A stretch of DNA of 64,000 nt from Wyeomyia smithii (Eukaryota; Arthropoda; Insecta; Diptera; Culicidae): the NCBI RefSeq assembly GCF_029784165.1, contig NC_073694.1:81744801-81808800 (forward strand). Direction: 5' to 3'. The position numbers were made by a program, and so were the translations under genes. This document shows positions 54,468 to 64,000 of this stretch, piece by piece. The first letter of the stretch is position 1. Every line of letters begins with the position of its first letter. Under the pieces are notes generated by a model. It did not search any database. It saw nothing but the letters and a program-made list of their open reading frames with translations, and had not been told where the DNA came from.

Positions 54468-55405
54468 GTTGCTCACTTTACTTACTTTACTTTTAAGGCG
54501 ACAGACCGATTATCGATCCAGTGCCGAATCCAGAATACGTCGCCATGTTCCTCGGTCTTGGGCTGCTATCCTCAAATCGCCCCTAACACCTATTTCGCGT
54601 GCATCCCCGTCGACAGCACACATCCAACGAGTGCGGGGTCTACCTCGAAGTCGTCGACTTCTATCGGGATTCCTGCTAAATATAGCTTTCGCTTGACGCT
54701 CATCCGGCATTCTCGCTACATGCCCAACCCACTGAAGCCTGCCGTGTTTTATACGCTTGACTATATCCGCCGATTTGTATGCCTGGTACACTTCATGGTT
54801 CATGCGTCTGCGCCAAACACCATTTTCTAGCTTGCCGCCAAGGATTGAACGCAAAATCCTACGCTCAAAAACACCAAGAGCTCGCCGATCAGCCTCTTTC
54901 AGCGTCCATGATTCATGGCCGTAGAGAGCCACCGGAAGAATCAGTGTATTATAGACTGCAAGTTTAGTACGGATTTGCAGACTGCGGGACCTTAGCTGGT
55001 TACGTAATCCGTAAAAGGCCCTGTTTGCGGCTGCTATCCGCCTCTTTATCTCACGGCTAACCTCGTTGTCACATGTCACTAATGTTCCCAGGTAAATAAA
55101 TTTGTCGACTACTTCAAATGTTTCCCCATCCAGCACCACCGCAGCACCAACCTCCGACGGACTACCACGCACTCTGCCAGCCACCATGTATTTCGTTTTG
55201 GCAGAGTTTATGACAAGCCCTAATCTCGCAGCTTTCCTCCTGAGAGCTTCGAATGCCTCTTCCACAGCTCTACGGTTGATACCAATGATGTCGATATCGT
55301 CCGCAAAACCGAGAAGCATGTGCGACTTCGTAATGATGGTGCCGTTTCTCTGCACACCAGCCCTCCGTATAGCACCTTCCAATGCGATGTTGAACAATAA
55401 GTTTT
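54468..55405 (-). mobile_element. 5'-truncated RTE-clade element
   Basis: Contains the open frame at 55397-54510 and ends, on the minus strand, in the repeat tail 'aaagtaaagtaagtaaagtg'. The 8-mer ccgttttt flanks it (54460-54467 and 55406-55413), a possible target duplication. Truncation at the 5' end is usual for non-LTR insertion. Confidence 0.85.
54510..55397 (-). CDS. RTE reverse transcriptase C-terminal half, open frame of 295 codons
   Basis: Uninterrupted from the truncation point to the stop. Order: 'MFNIALEGAIRRAGVQRNGT', catalytic 'LLGFADDIDIIGINRR', 'GLVINSAKTKYMVAGRVRGS', 'VDKFIYLGTLVTCDNEVS', 'LYGHESWTLKEADRRALGVF', 'WVGHVARMPDERQAKAIFSR'. The absence of stops and the intact F-A-D-D show that the copy is much younger than the RTE at 26669-29815. 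It lacks the endonuclease and half of the reverse transcriptase, so it cannot move on its own. The apparent start codon is an artefact of truncation. Confidence 0.85.
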   Translation of the reverse strand: MFNIALEGAIRRAGVQRNGTIITKSHMLLGFADDIDIIGINRRAVEEAFEALRRKAARLGLVINSAKTKYMVAGRVRGSPSEVGAAVVLDGETFEVVDKFIYLGTLVTCDNEVSREIKRRIAAANRAFYGLRNQLRSRSLQIRTKLAVYNTLILPVALYGHESWTLKEADRRALGVFERRILRSILGGKLENGVWRRRMNHEVYQAYKSADIVKRIKHGRLQWVGHVARMPDERQAKAIFSRNPDRSRRLRGRPRTRWMCAVDGDAREIGVRGDLRIAAQDRGTWRRILDSALDR

Positions 55406-55669
55406 CCGTTTTTTAGAGGGGCCTGAAAAAGGCGATTTTGCGTATTCAACTGTGTGAGCTGGCACTACTGCAAAGGTGCGTATTTATCTCCCCTGGCGTA
55501 CACTATTACGAGTCGACGAGAAGACACCATTGATTGCCCAGCGATGGTCCTCACATTCTCTCCGCAATGCTTTCACTTAGCGAAACTGCTGCAACATGTG
55601 ATACTGGCGCGTTATCGAACTGCTTCGACAGCTTTTCTACAGCAATCAAGCAATTATGTCTATAAAGCG
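55406..55669. other. Intronic stretch next to RTE
   Basis: GC-richer than its surroundings, with an open frame (55454-55747) that shows no recognised domain. Confidence 0.35.
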
Positions 55670-55860
55670 TTTTCATGCCAAATAACCTACGGCCGAATAT
55701 CGATCATTTCAGATTTTAACGAAATTTTACATACGTATTTGAGTTAGTAAACTGAGTATTTTCTCCGGGTGGAGGAATTTTTGAGACTCAGGACTAATTT
55801 TCTAAAAAAGGCGTATACCCCTATGGAATAGGTTTAAGCTCAGAAACCATCAGTTGAACA
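55670..55860 (+). repeat. Repeat family H, copy 2
   Basis: Diverged direct copy of 52910-53110, sharing 'ataacctacggccgaatatc' and 'acatacgtatttga'. Confidence 0.6.
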
Positions 55861-56056
55861 GAAAAACTGCAGAGGACCGATTGTAGGGATCCAATAGTAC
55901 TTCACAAAATATATACACAACCGATTTTTTTTTCCTTTTTAAATTTTTGAAAAGCGTTAAATTTTAATTTAAATAACAAAGAGTTGAACTTTGTTTGGTT
56001 TTTGTTTTTTGAAGAAATTTGAAGTCATAATGAAACTTTTGACAAGTAGTCCAGTA

Positions 56057-56970
56057 TAGAGAAATGACAAATCTTTTTTATGGAAGGTCAAGTTTTAAGA
56101 AAAATATTCAATTTCGACTTTTTCGAATTATCTGTATTCGAATAATTTCAAACAATTGAAATAGTTATTTCAAATCAAAAACCTAAAAATAATCTAATTC
56201 ATGAATGCATCCGTCTCCAAGTTATTTGAAAGAAACAAAAAAAAAACGCTAAATTATACAATGAGTTAAAGAAAGATTAAATTCACCTCACCAATTAACT
56301 TTTTATTGAAACTTGACATTATTTCCAAACTTTTTATTGAATAATCAAATTCTAATGATGCAATATGATTCTCATAGTAATTTCAAATCACGAAGCTCTT
56401 GGCGACTAACTTTCTAACTGCATCCGGTTTTTGAGATATTTCAATATTATGTTTGAAAATTTTCAGTTTTATAAATATACGCTTTGTTGTGATTTTTTTG
56501 TGGTTCTCCAAGATAGAGAAATGAAAAATATTTTTTATGGAAGGTCAAGTTTTTAGAAAAATATACAATTTTGACTTTTTCCAATTATTTGTATTCGAAT
56601 AATTTCAAAAAATTGAAATGGTTATTTCAAATCAAAAACCTAAAAATAATCTAATTCATGAATGCATTCGTCTCCAAGTTATTTGAAAAACTAAAAAAAA
56701 AAAACGCTAAATTATACATTAAGTTAAAAAAAAGAATAAATTTACCTCACCAATAAACTTTTTATTGAAACTTGACATTATTTCCAAACTTTTTATGCAA
56801 TAATCAAATTCTTATGATGCAATATGATTCTCATAGTAATTTCAAATCAGCTTTTGGCGACTAACTTTCTAACTGGATCCGTTTTTGAGATATTTCAATA
56901 TTAGGTTTGAAAATTTTCAGTTTTATAAACATACGCTTTGTTGTGAATTATTTGTGGTTCTCCAGCGACA
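56057..56970 (+). repeat. 457-bp tandem duplication
   Basis: Landmarks 'tggaaggtcaag' at 56081 and 56538, 'taatctaattcatgaatgca', 'gaaacttgacattatttcca' and 'gatgcaatatgattctcata' recur with a constant spacing near 457 bp. The copies differ by several percent and small indels, so this duplication is older than the 167-bp one. Confidence 0.9.
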
Positions 56971-57769
56971 AACATAGATTTATTGATAGTAGACCAATAA
57001 TTCAGAAGTTGGGGTTATGAGATTCATTTCCGTGGGTTGAGTAATTAAAGGTTTGCATTCTTTCAATTTAAATTTAACATCTAAACAATTCATCCAATCT
57101 CTCTGATGTCAAAGAATGAGTTGTGTTATATCGATCGCATATTTCAATCTATTTATATAAAAGACAAGTTTTGCATGTATGTTGTTATGTAGGTTCTAGT
57201 ATAAATCTTAAAAAACGGTAAATAATGAATATTTCCTACCTTTATTTGCTATAGACTTCATATCTACCATTCTTTTATCAACTTTGACCAGTCATTAAAA
57301 ATAGGGAATCATGTATGGAATTGAAATTATTTAGATATGGGGATAATTCTGAAAGTGAAAACAAATCACGAAAACTGAAGATTTTATAAACATATTAAAA
57401 TATTTTCCAAACCAAAAAATGTGATGATTTCAAAAAATCTAAAAAACATTCTACCTATACAAATTTAGATTTCAAATGGAAAAGCTTATTATTATGAAAA
57501 CTAGTAATAAAAATTTTGGGGTTTCATGAACACTGTTGGATATCGTAATCATAGAAAGGCTAATGACATGCTTTATATAGAAAACAAATAATTAATAATA
57601 AGACTTCTGTTCACATATTGATAACGAGAAAACCTCTCTGGGCTTTTCAATAATTTGCGAAAAGGTCTATTTTTACTAACTCTATTTAACTATAAATTGA
57701 CTATATTTTGGAAACGAAATTTTAGGTCCTTGTGTCTACACATTATATTTTCGGATATTTTTATTTCAG
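56971..57769. other. 3' end of intron 1
   Basis: AT-rich; no repeat family recognised. Ends in the acceptor 'ttttatttcag' at 57769. Confidence 0.5.
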
Positions 57770-58198
57770 ATATAACGAAGCAACTCGAAATGGATTACTA
57801 TCATCAACGCGAACGAAATACTCAGAAACACCACAGTCACCTCAGAGTGGACCAGTCAACCTAGCCGTTAGTCCAAATCTTCCGAACTCTCTCAGTTCCA
57901 GAACAATGAACGCTAGTAAGTTGGATCAGTTTAATCATGAACTCCATGAACGTGCTTTGCAAGCTCGTGCTCATGCGCAGCAGCAACAGATTCAGCACCA
58001 GCAGCACCAACAACATCAACAACAACAGCAACGTCATCAAGAACAGCAAAAGGAAGCTGCAGTAGTTGCAGTCGCTGCTGCGGCTGCAGCTGATATAGGG
58101 AAACTGTACTCACCCACCAACTCTCGTTTGTCATTTTTTCCCAGTCCATTGGATGGCAGTTCCTTCGCTGGATTGAACTATGGATTGTATCCTTTTGG
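57770..58198 (+). CDS. Host gene, second coding exon (Gln/His/Ala-rich)
   Basis: 429 bp between acceptor TTTCAG and donor GTAAGT, entering and leaving in phase 2. Residues about 61-204 of the joined protein: a Ser/Pro-rich start ('TPQSPQSGPVNLAVSPN'), a helical stretch ('KLDQFNHELHERALQARAHA', residues 111-130), a Gln/His tract (131-154), an Ala/Val tract (156-168) and a Phe/Tyr-rich end ('LSFFPSPLDGSSFAGLNYGL'). Poly-Gln and poly-Ala tracts are typical of insect transcription regulators, but no DNA-binding domain is seen here. The antisense 141-codon frame is a shadow. Confidence 0.85.
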
Positions 58199-58252
58199 GT
58201 AAGTTCACTGTGAATGTAATAAAAAACGTATTTTAGATGTGATTTTTTACAG
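58199..58252 (+). other. Intron 2 of the host gene, 54 bp
   Basis: GTAAGT at 58199 and TTTTTTACAG ending at 58252. An in-frame TAA directly after the donor and the size typical of short dipteran introns support splicing. Confidence 0.85.
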
Positions 58253-59056
58253 ATATTCTGCAACGCATTTGGATACACGTATGTTGGGCCGGACAACATA
58301 TTTAACAGGCCAGCGAGACGTATATGCCACGTCGTCTTTTTTAGGCCCGAATACATTTAGTTCAACTGAAAACAAGACTAAGATGTATCCATCAACCTCT
58401 TTATCTCATTTGAATAGCCAAAATGGCACAATAGCTACCTCTATTTCACAAATACCTCAGGAAAAAATCCTCGCTGATGACCGAAATTCGAAAATACCGC
58501 CATCTTCTATGTCGTCAGCTCTCATAGGTACTTACACCGATCGAGAACGATCCCATCCCAACGGATTAACGGGTGGTCCAGAACATCCGTTGCATAGCAA
58601 ATATCTCAGCACACATCAAACACACCCAGAAAAAGATAATAAACAAGATCACAAACAATTACATCAGCACTCTAGTCACTTTCAGCAACTTCAGCACCCA
58701 CTTTTATCTGGTTCTATTGTGACAGGATCGCCGTCTCAAGGGCATCATGCTTATTCTTCGCTACCTTCCTCGTCAGCAGTTTTTGTAACAACGCCATCCT
58801 CAACGTCAATGTCGTCTTCCAGCCAGCGTCATCATTCAGTGCCACATGTATCCTCTATCACATCTCATCCTCATGGTAATCATCCGCATCAGCTATCCGT
58901 AGATAGTCAACGACTCGAGCAAATGCCTCAAGATAACGAATTTAAGGTGCCATCAGGAAAAGAAGGCTCATTGAAGCATCGAATTTTGACGCGTCCAACC
59001 TGTGATCGTGATACTAGGCGAAAATCTCCAATTACGAAGTCTACAACTATTTTTAG
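58253..59056 (+). CDS. Host gene, third coding exon (Ser/His-rich)
   Basis: 804 bp open from the acceptor to the donor AG|GTGAGG (gt at 59057), phase 2 at both ends, adding residues 205-472. Low-complexity Ser, His and Gln sequence ('HQTHPEKDNKQDHKQLHQHS', 'PSSTSMSSSSQRHHSVPHVS') and a basic C-terminal piece ('GSLKHRILTRPTCDRDTRRK') that could be part of a nuclear localisation signal or the edge of a domain encoded farther downstream. An in-frame stop follows the donor, so the exon must be spliced. The gene continues outside what I can resolve. Confidence 0.85.
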
Positions 59057-59827
59057 GTGAGGTTATAAAAATATACTTAAGCTGAAACTTCGTAATCTAA
59101 ATTACATTATGCGGCAATTTGGCAATCATGAGTGGTTTTCGAGTTAAAAATGACGTTTACAGTCAGTATTATATTTCCGGCAGCGGTGTTTCAATGGTCG
59201 CCTTTCGTACGGTCCATTTAACATCAACACTGAATAGTAGTTGCAATTCAAAATTCTCATGATTTTCGCTTGGTTATTAGTTAGTCAAGGGCATTTACAT
59301 TTTGTATCTTTGAGTATCGCTTACACTATTGATCTTGGTTTCTGAGTGTCACTTACACTCTTGATATTTCATTTAACAGATTTTAAATATGTTAATCTTA
59401 CGTCAAGATAAACTAGTTTCTGTTTTTTGTAGAAATGGGGCGAAGTTGGCAAGTCACTGACATTTTACATGGGTATCTACCAATCGATTTCTGAGATTTT
59501 TTTTCCTCAATATGAGTTATAATTTGACTACCACATTAAGACGTTAGTGGATAGTGGATCAATACTCTACATACTTGATATTATTCTGCTTTGTGAAATA
59601 CATGGAAACCATCTCAAAACTGTTTCCGTAGAATCCCTGTTTTAAGGTCATTTTTGTCCGATTTAAAATCTGTAGTAAAGATGGGTAAGAAAATGCTATT
59701 ATGTGGCAAAACTCTTAAGATTTTGATATTTGGCTTTAAAACAAAATGGCGTCGGGAAACATTGAAAATTTCCGATTTCTGAATAGTTCGAGATGGCGCC
59801 ATTGTTGCCCCTTAAGGTGTGTTCAAA
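59057..59827 (+). other. Start of intron 3 of the host gene
   Basis: Begins with GTGAGG. No repeats or coding frames recognised before the MITE at 59828. No acceptor to a further exon is assigned in the window. Confidence 0.55.
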
Positions 59828-60206
59828 GGGGCCGTTCCTAAACCACGTGGTCATATTTTGTTTACTTTTTATACCCCCCGTACCCCCCCCCCGTGGTCTT
59901 TCGTGGTCTTTTGGCCAATCCCCCCCCTCCTCCTTGCGACTTTAACCACGTGGTCTTTTCATTTGTCAAGTGCCAAAAATTCGCTTAAATTTTTTACATT
60001 TTTATTATTAAACTTTCAGTACATTCTATCTTTCTAAAATGCAAAAGCTTCATTCTTGAATTGGTAGACACAATGGATTATAAGTCATGAAAAAAGACCA
60101 CGTGGTCATTTCGTTAACCCCCCCACCCCCGTGCGTGGTCTTTCGTAGTCTAATGACAAACTCCCCCGTCCCCCTCTTTATGACCACGTGGTTTAGGAAC
60201 AGCCCC
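59828..60206. mobile_element. MITE with CACGTG-containing ends, 379 bp
   Basis: 27-bp inverted repeats starting 'GGGGCCGTTCCTAAACCACG' on the left and, on the complementary strand of the right end, 'GGGGCTGTTCCTAAACCACG', then 'TGGTCAT'. C-rich runs and 'cgtggtctttcgtggtctt' repeats follow inside each end. AAA flanks both ends but may be chance. No ORF. Confidence 0.8.
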
Positions 60207-60352
60207 AAAGCAAATCCTTGGTGTTACATTCCGATTCGGGACTCGACAATTGCGGAGCTAGCGTTACGATCCCACTGACACTAACAGTTTCTCCCGAGCC
60301 TAGACTCGAACCTACGACGTCGGGCTTGTTAGACCATCTGGGAGACATTGCT
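60207..60352 (-). mobile_element. SINE family B copy
   Basis: On the minus strand it shows the same tRNA-like head, B box ('ggttcgagtctagg') and 3' part as 6878-7096, with a deletion in the middle and without the long T run. It abuts the MITE directly. Confidence 0.75.
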
Positions 60353-60794
60353 TTTATATCAAAATACATAAAAAATCATTCATAGGAACCAAGGTAGACA
60401 AAAATTAATTTTGTTGCACTGTGTTATCAGCTAGATCAATCACGAATCCTACAATATTTGTAGTAACGCATCTGATCAAACAATTTGATGTAATTGAATT
60501 GTTAATCAATTTGGGAGCCATTAACATTCATGATTCTGCATGTTTCGCATTCTTTTATGAATAATATCCTAATTTTTATAACCTAGATTTCCATTATTTA
60601 TCTGATTTTTTTTTATTTGTTAGATTTTCTTAAATGTCTTTCCTACAAACTCTTATATGTAAAAATACAACTATATGTGAATACTCTCTGTCGAGTAATT
60701 GCGTGATGTCCGAAAAGAGTGCAAGCGATACAAAATAGCTAATTAGAAAGGTCAAGTTATGACTTCCTGCGATGGTGTAACGGAAACGCATCTG
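60353..60794. other. Intronic AT-rich stretch
   Basis: No features recognised. Confidence 0.45.
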
Positions 60795-61488
60795 ACCATA
60801 GGATGCAGGGTTCCGGCGGTGGAGTTGCAATTGGTATTCATCGCCGAATCAAACATCGTGCTCTTCCCCAACTTGAGACGAAAGTTATTGAAACTTTGGG
60901 AATTGAAGTTCAAACTGAATTTGGGATTTTATATATTGCCGCAGCATATACCATTCCAATATACCATTCCAATGCACACGCGAGCACAAACATTATTTTA
61001 AAGGTGATTTACAAAAACTCACCAGAAATCGTTCAAAATTTTTCATAATCGGCGATTCTAACGCTAAACATCGATCATGGAATAATTCTCAAAGTAATTC
61101 CAATGGAAAAATTTTATTCAATGATTGTTCCTCAGGATACTATTCTATTTTGTCTCCGGATAGTCCAACATGTTTTTCTTCTGTAAGGAATCCATCAACA
61201 ATTTATTTGGTGCTAAAAGATCAAAGTCATGTGTGTAGTGAATTGATCACACATGCTGACTTTGATTCTGACCATCTTACAATAACTCTTTCCATATCGC
61301 ATGAATCAATTCTAAACCCTATAAGCTCTGTTTTTAATTATCAGAAGGCTAATTGGGAAAGATATAAAACTCATATTGAAAAAAATTTCAATAATGAGCT
61401 AGATTTGCAAAACGAAGTGAATATTGATTCCGCTTTGGAAGCATTGAAATGTGCAATTATTGATGCCAAAAATTATTCTGTAAAGTAA
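60795..61488 (+). pseudogene. Jockey endonuclease domain (frameshifted)
   Basis: Frames read 'GSGGGVAIGIHRRIKHRALP', 'TLGIEVQTEFGILYIAAAY' (60803-61048), then 'FFIIGDSNAKHRSWNNSQ'-type sequence and 'ITHADFDSDHLTITLSISHE' (61150-61488). The GDFN motif is altered to GDSN. A short duplication 'ataccattccaa' occurs at about 60948-60970. Confidence 0.8.
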
Positions 61489-61498
61489 AATTCAAGTA

Positions 61499-62400
61499 AA
61501 ATTTGATTCACCAATAATTGACGAAAATCTTCAACTTCTAACTCGTTCGAAAAATGTCCGCAGACGTCAATATCAACGTTCTCGTGACCCTGTTTTTAAA
61601 ACTGTTCATAAAGATTTACAGAAAGAGATTAAACATAGATTTACTCTTTTGAGAAATCAAAATTTTGACACTAAAGTTGAAACCATATTCAAAACCCTTT
61701 TGGAAGCTGCCGAAGATTCTTAAAAAACCTTCAAAGCCTATTCCAGTTTTTAAAGATGGTGAACGTTTTCTTGTATCCAATGAACAAAAGGCTCAAAGAC
61801 TTGCCCAGCAGTTTGAGAGTGTTCATAATATAAATTTGAATTTTGTGAGTCCAATTGAAATCAATTTGATTTAATTTCTTCCCAGATTTTTTTACCTACA
61901 GAAATAATTGGAACTAACCTGAATGAAATTAAATCAATTATTAAAAATTTCAAAAATATGAGAGCACCTGGTGACGATGGAATCTTTAACATATTAATCA
62001 AACATCTCCCTGAGAGAACAATGGAATTTTTAGTAGGATTTTTCAATTGCATATTTTCTCAAATTATGGAAAAATGCAAATAACTCCAATTTTAAAGCCG
62101 GATAAAAATCCAGCTGAGGTTTCAAGTTATCAACCAATCAGTTTGCTTTCTTCAAAAAGTAAACTGTTTGAGAGAATTATTCTTAACAGAATGATGTCAC
62201 ACATCAACGAAAACTCAATTTTTGCAGATGAACAGTTTGGATTTCGCCATGGGCATTCCAATACTCATCAATTGCTCAGAGTTACTAATATGATACGAGC
62301 CAATAAATTTGAAGGTTATTCCACTGGAGCTGCTCTTTTAGACATAGAACAAGCATTCGACAGTGTTTGGCATAAAGGTTTGATTGCGAAATTGTAAACT
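61499..62400 (+). pseudogene. Jockey linker and reverse transcriptase N-terminal part
   Basis: Contains 'LKPYSKPFWKLPKILKKPSK', 'IIKNFKNMRAPGDDGIFNIL' by manual reading, 'KSKLFERIILNRMMSHINEN', 'EQFGFRHGHSNTHQLLRVTN' and 'GAALLDIEQAFDSVWHKGLI'. Broken at several points; a stop follows 'IAKL' at 62397. Confidence 0.8.
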
Positions 62401-62557
62401 TTTAATTTTCCAATTTTCCTAATCAAAATTAAAAAAAAATATCTTACTGATCGAACTCTCTTTCCTAATCAAAATTTTAAAAAATTATCTTACTGATCGA
62501 ACTCTGCAGGTTGTCTATCAGAATTCAAAATCTGATAGATTTATTGGCAGAGCAGGT

Positions 62558-63240
62558 GTGCCTCAAGGTTCAGTCTTGGGTCCAGTCCTGTACAACATAT
62601 TTACTTCAGCTCTTCTTAATTTGCCTCCAGGATGCACAAAGTCATTGTTCTGCGACACAAGCATTTCCGTAAAAGGAAAAAGTCTTCGTGTCATATGCAG
62701 TCGATTGCAGAAAAGTTTAGGTTTTTTTCTTCCTACTTGCAAAAGTGGAAAATCTCTCCCAATGCTTCTAAAACTCAAATGATAATTTTTCCCCATGAGA
62801 CTAGGGCTCCTTTCTTTAAACCAAACAAGGTTAAGTACTTGAGACTAATTTACGATAAAAAACTTATTTTCAAAGAGCACATTGAGAGTATACAAGCAAA
62901 GTGTATCAAATATACGAGATGTTTATATCCTCTCATTGATAGAAATTCCAAACTTTGTTTAAAGAATAAAATTTTGATTTACGAACAAATTTTTAGACCA
63001 GCAATGCTTTATGCTGTATCGATCTGATCAAATTGTTGTTTAACAAGGGAGAAAACACTTCAAAGGATTCAGAATAAAATTCTGAAAATGATTTTGAAGC
63101 GTCCTCCTTGGTTTGGTACACTCGAATTACATAGACTTACTGGTGTTGAAACATAGCTTCTAATGTCAAATAATATTATTAACAATTTTCGACAAAAATC
63201 GTTGCAATCCTCAATTGCTACGATAAGCTCTCTTCATAGC
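62558..63240 (+). pseudogene. Jockey reverse transcriptase C-terminal part, catalytic residue missing
   Basis: 'PQGSVLGPVLYNIFTSALLN' is followed by 'SLFCDTSISVKGKSL', where the minus copy has 'SLFCDDTSISVKG': one of the two catalytic Asp codons is deleted. Then 'VKYLRLIYDKKLIFKEHIES' and 'KILIYEQIFRPAMLYAVSI'. A ~45-bp local duplication ('tcttactgatcgaactct') lies at about 62438-62505. Confidence 0.8.
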
Positions 63241-63436
63241 CAATAAGTTAGCAATTAAGTTAGTTGTAAGTTTACTTTCCTTTCATGTAAAGTAGGTTTA
63301 AATCCCTACGAATGATAAGTCCCAATTGCGAAAGCAAACAAATCCTAACAATTAAAATTACAATTTTTCTAACAGTGTTGAGAAGTCACCATTTGTGATT
63401 GGACACACATACTCATTATTTAGTAATATTTATCAT

Positions 63437-63689
63437 CAGATCGACTTGAACTGTCCTACAGTACGGTCGCATTTTACCAACAGCTCGAGGCTAAGTCTTA
63501 GACTACCGAGAGATATTAAAATTTTGTTTTTCGCTTTCAACAGGCAATCTTTTTAAAAGACTACCTGTTGAAAGACAAAGTAATAAATTTGTTTTTAAAG
63601 TTAACGAGTGTTTAGTGAATAAATTTGGTTTGAGATATTTATAATTAAATTCTATAGTGAAGTGAAAGTGTAGTGAAGTTGTCCAGTTA
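63437..63689 (+). promoter_or_regulatory. 5' UTR / internal promoter region of a second Jockey copy
   Basis: Starts directly after the 3' end of the preceding copy and leads to the ORF1 ATG at 63690. It holds a stem-loop, 'CTTTCAACAGG' (63534-63544) with its complement at 63564-63574. Jockey-type elements carry their promoter inside the 5' UTR (established for jockey and related elements); no precise start is assigned here. Confidence 0.6.
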
Positions 63690-64000
63690 TGTCTGGAAAA
63701 AATAAAAAAGGTCGCTTTGATGCGGCTTCAAGGAAACGTGAGGCATCTCCTCCAAAAGACATTGAAATTTCGACTAACAGGCATGATATTCTTTCTTCTG
63801 TTGGGGATCTAGAATTCCAAACTTCTCATACTGAGCATAAAGCCGTTATGAAGAAGGGTAAAGTTCCACCTATTGTGGTATTTGTAGCAAACTTTAAAGC
63901 ATTTCGATCAGAACTTTCATCATTTCTATCGAATGTGAAAGTTAATTTTCAAATTGGTCGCCAAGGCGAAATTCGTATTTTGGCCGAATCTTTTGATGGC
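63690..64000 (+). CDS. Jockey ORF1 (gag-like), N-terminal part, open to the window end
   Basis: ATG at 63690 opens at least 103 codons without a stop. The basic start 'MSGKNKKGRFDAASRKREA' is followed by 'NRHDILSSVGDLEFQTSHTE' and the conserved 'FLSNVKVNFQIGRQGEIRIL', homologous to the degraded ORF1 at 12190-12695. ORF1 proteins of Jockey elements bind the element RNA; the zinc knuckles would lie beyond the window. The open frame suggests a younger copy than its upstream neighbour. Confidence 0.85.

Larger units (their letters stand above)
21552..57769 (+). other. Intron 1 of the host gene, about 36.2 kb
   Basis: Bounded by donor GTGAGT at 21552 and acceptor TTATTTCAG ending at 57769. Both sides are phase 2, so the reading frame is kept. 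The intron consists largely of tandem arrays, non-LTR retrotransposons (most in antisense orientation to the gene), SINEs and MITEs described separately. Long first introns rich in transposons are usual in Aedes regulatory genes. I cannot exclude small unrecognised exons inside it. Confidence 0.65.
60795..63436 (+). mobile_element. Jockey-clade element, plus strand, 5'-truncated
   Basis: Starts abruptly within the endonuclease and runs through the linker, reverse transcriptase and 3' UTR to '...agtaatatttatcat' at 63436, where the minus-strand copy also ends (4364). Numerous frameshifts; overall similarity to the minus copy is high. It lies in the same direction as the host gene, in intron 3. 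Confidence 0.88.

Noticed and set aside
54417..55416. Plus-strand open frames of 62-137 codons
   Set aside because: Antisense to the intact RTE reverse transcriptase frame.
57861..58356. Minus-strand 141-codon and 62-codon frames
   Set aside because: Antisense to the Gln/His-rich exon; CAG-type repeats are open in several frames.

Overview
The window looks like a stretch of a large, repeat-rich Aedes-type (culicine mosquito) genome. The inference rests on an AT-rich background, retroelements of the RTE, Jockey and I clades (the kinds described from Aedes as JAM1, Juan and MosquI), tRNA-derived SINEs, and many short inverted-repeat transposons nested in one another. No prokaryotic operon, CRISPR array, rRNA or functional tRNA gene was seen. 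All family names come from reading motifs by eye; no database search was possible.

The only convincing host gene is on the + strand. It has a probable first coding exon (21370-21551), an intron of about 36.2 kb, then two exons separated by a 54-bp intron (57770-58198 and 58253-59056). All three donors leave a phase-2 codon and the joins stay in frame. The partial product is about 472 residues: low-complexity and rich in Gln, His, Ser and Ala, with a basic segment at its end. It reads like a nuclear or transcription-regulatory protein, but I cannot name it. The gene continues past 59056.

Layout. 1-3170: tandem-repeat families with a SINE inserted. 4364-12720: one minus-strand Jockey-type element cut apart by several later insertions, including a 1.03-kb terminal-inverted-repeat (TIR) element with an 85-residue ORF (10177-11211). 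12729-20520: MITEs and foldback elements (nested hAT-like, two TTAA-flanked, one pogo-like with a transposase remnant). 21.5-57.8 kb: the giant intron, holding tandem arrays, an RTE element with a SINE inside (26669-29815), an I-clade element (30990-about 35800), a minisatellite with inverted ends (38776-39092), a 98-bp-arm hairpin (40631-40854), a Transib-like element (43160-44164), RTE pieces with a 5'-truncated R1/LOA-like insert (47.7-48.96 kb), and a younger RTE copy (54468-55405). 59.8-64 kb: a MITE, a SINE, a plus-strand Jockey copy and, directly after it, the 5' end of another Jockey copy running off the window.

Nearly all element coding sequence is broken by stops, frameshifts or deletions, and two elements have lost the reverse-transcriptase catalytic segment. 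I did not find a clear new multi-gene system. The most unusual items are the 10177-11211 element with five oriented copies of one core motif, the long near-perfect hairpin, the minisatellite inside inverted ends, the head-to-tail Jockey junction, and several insertions that can be dated against one another by target-site duplications.
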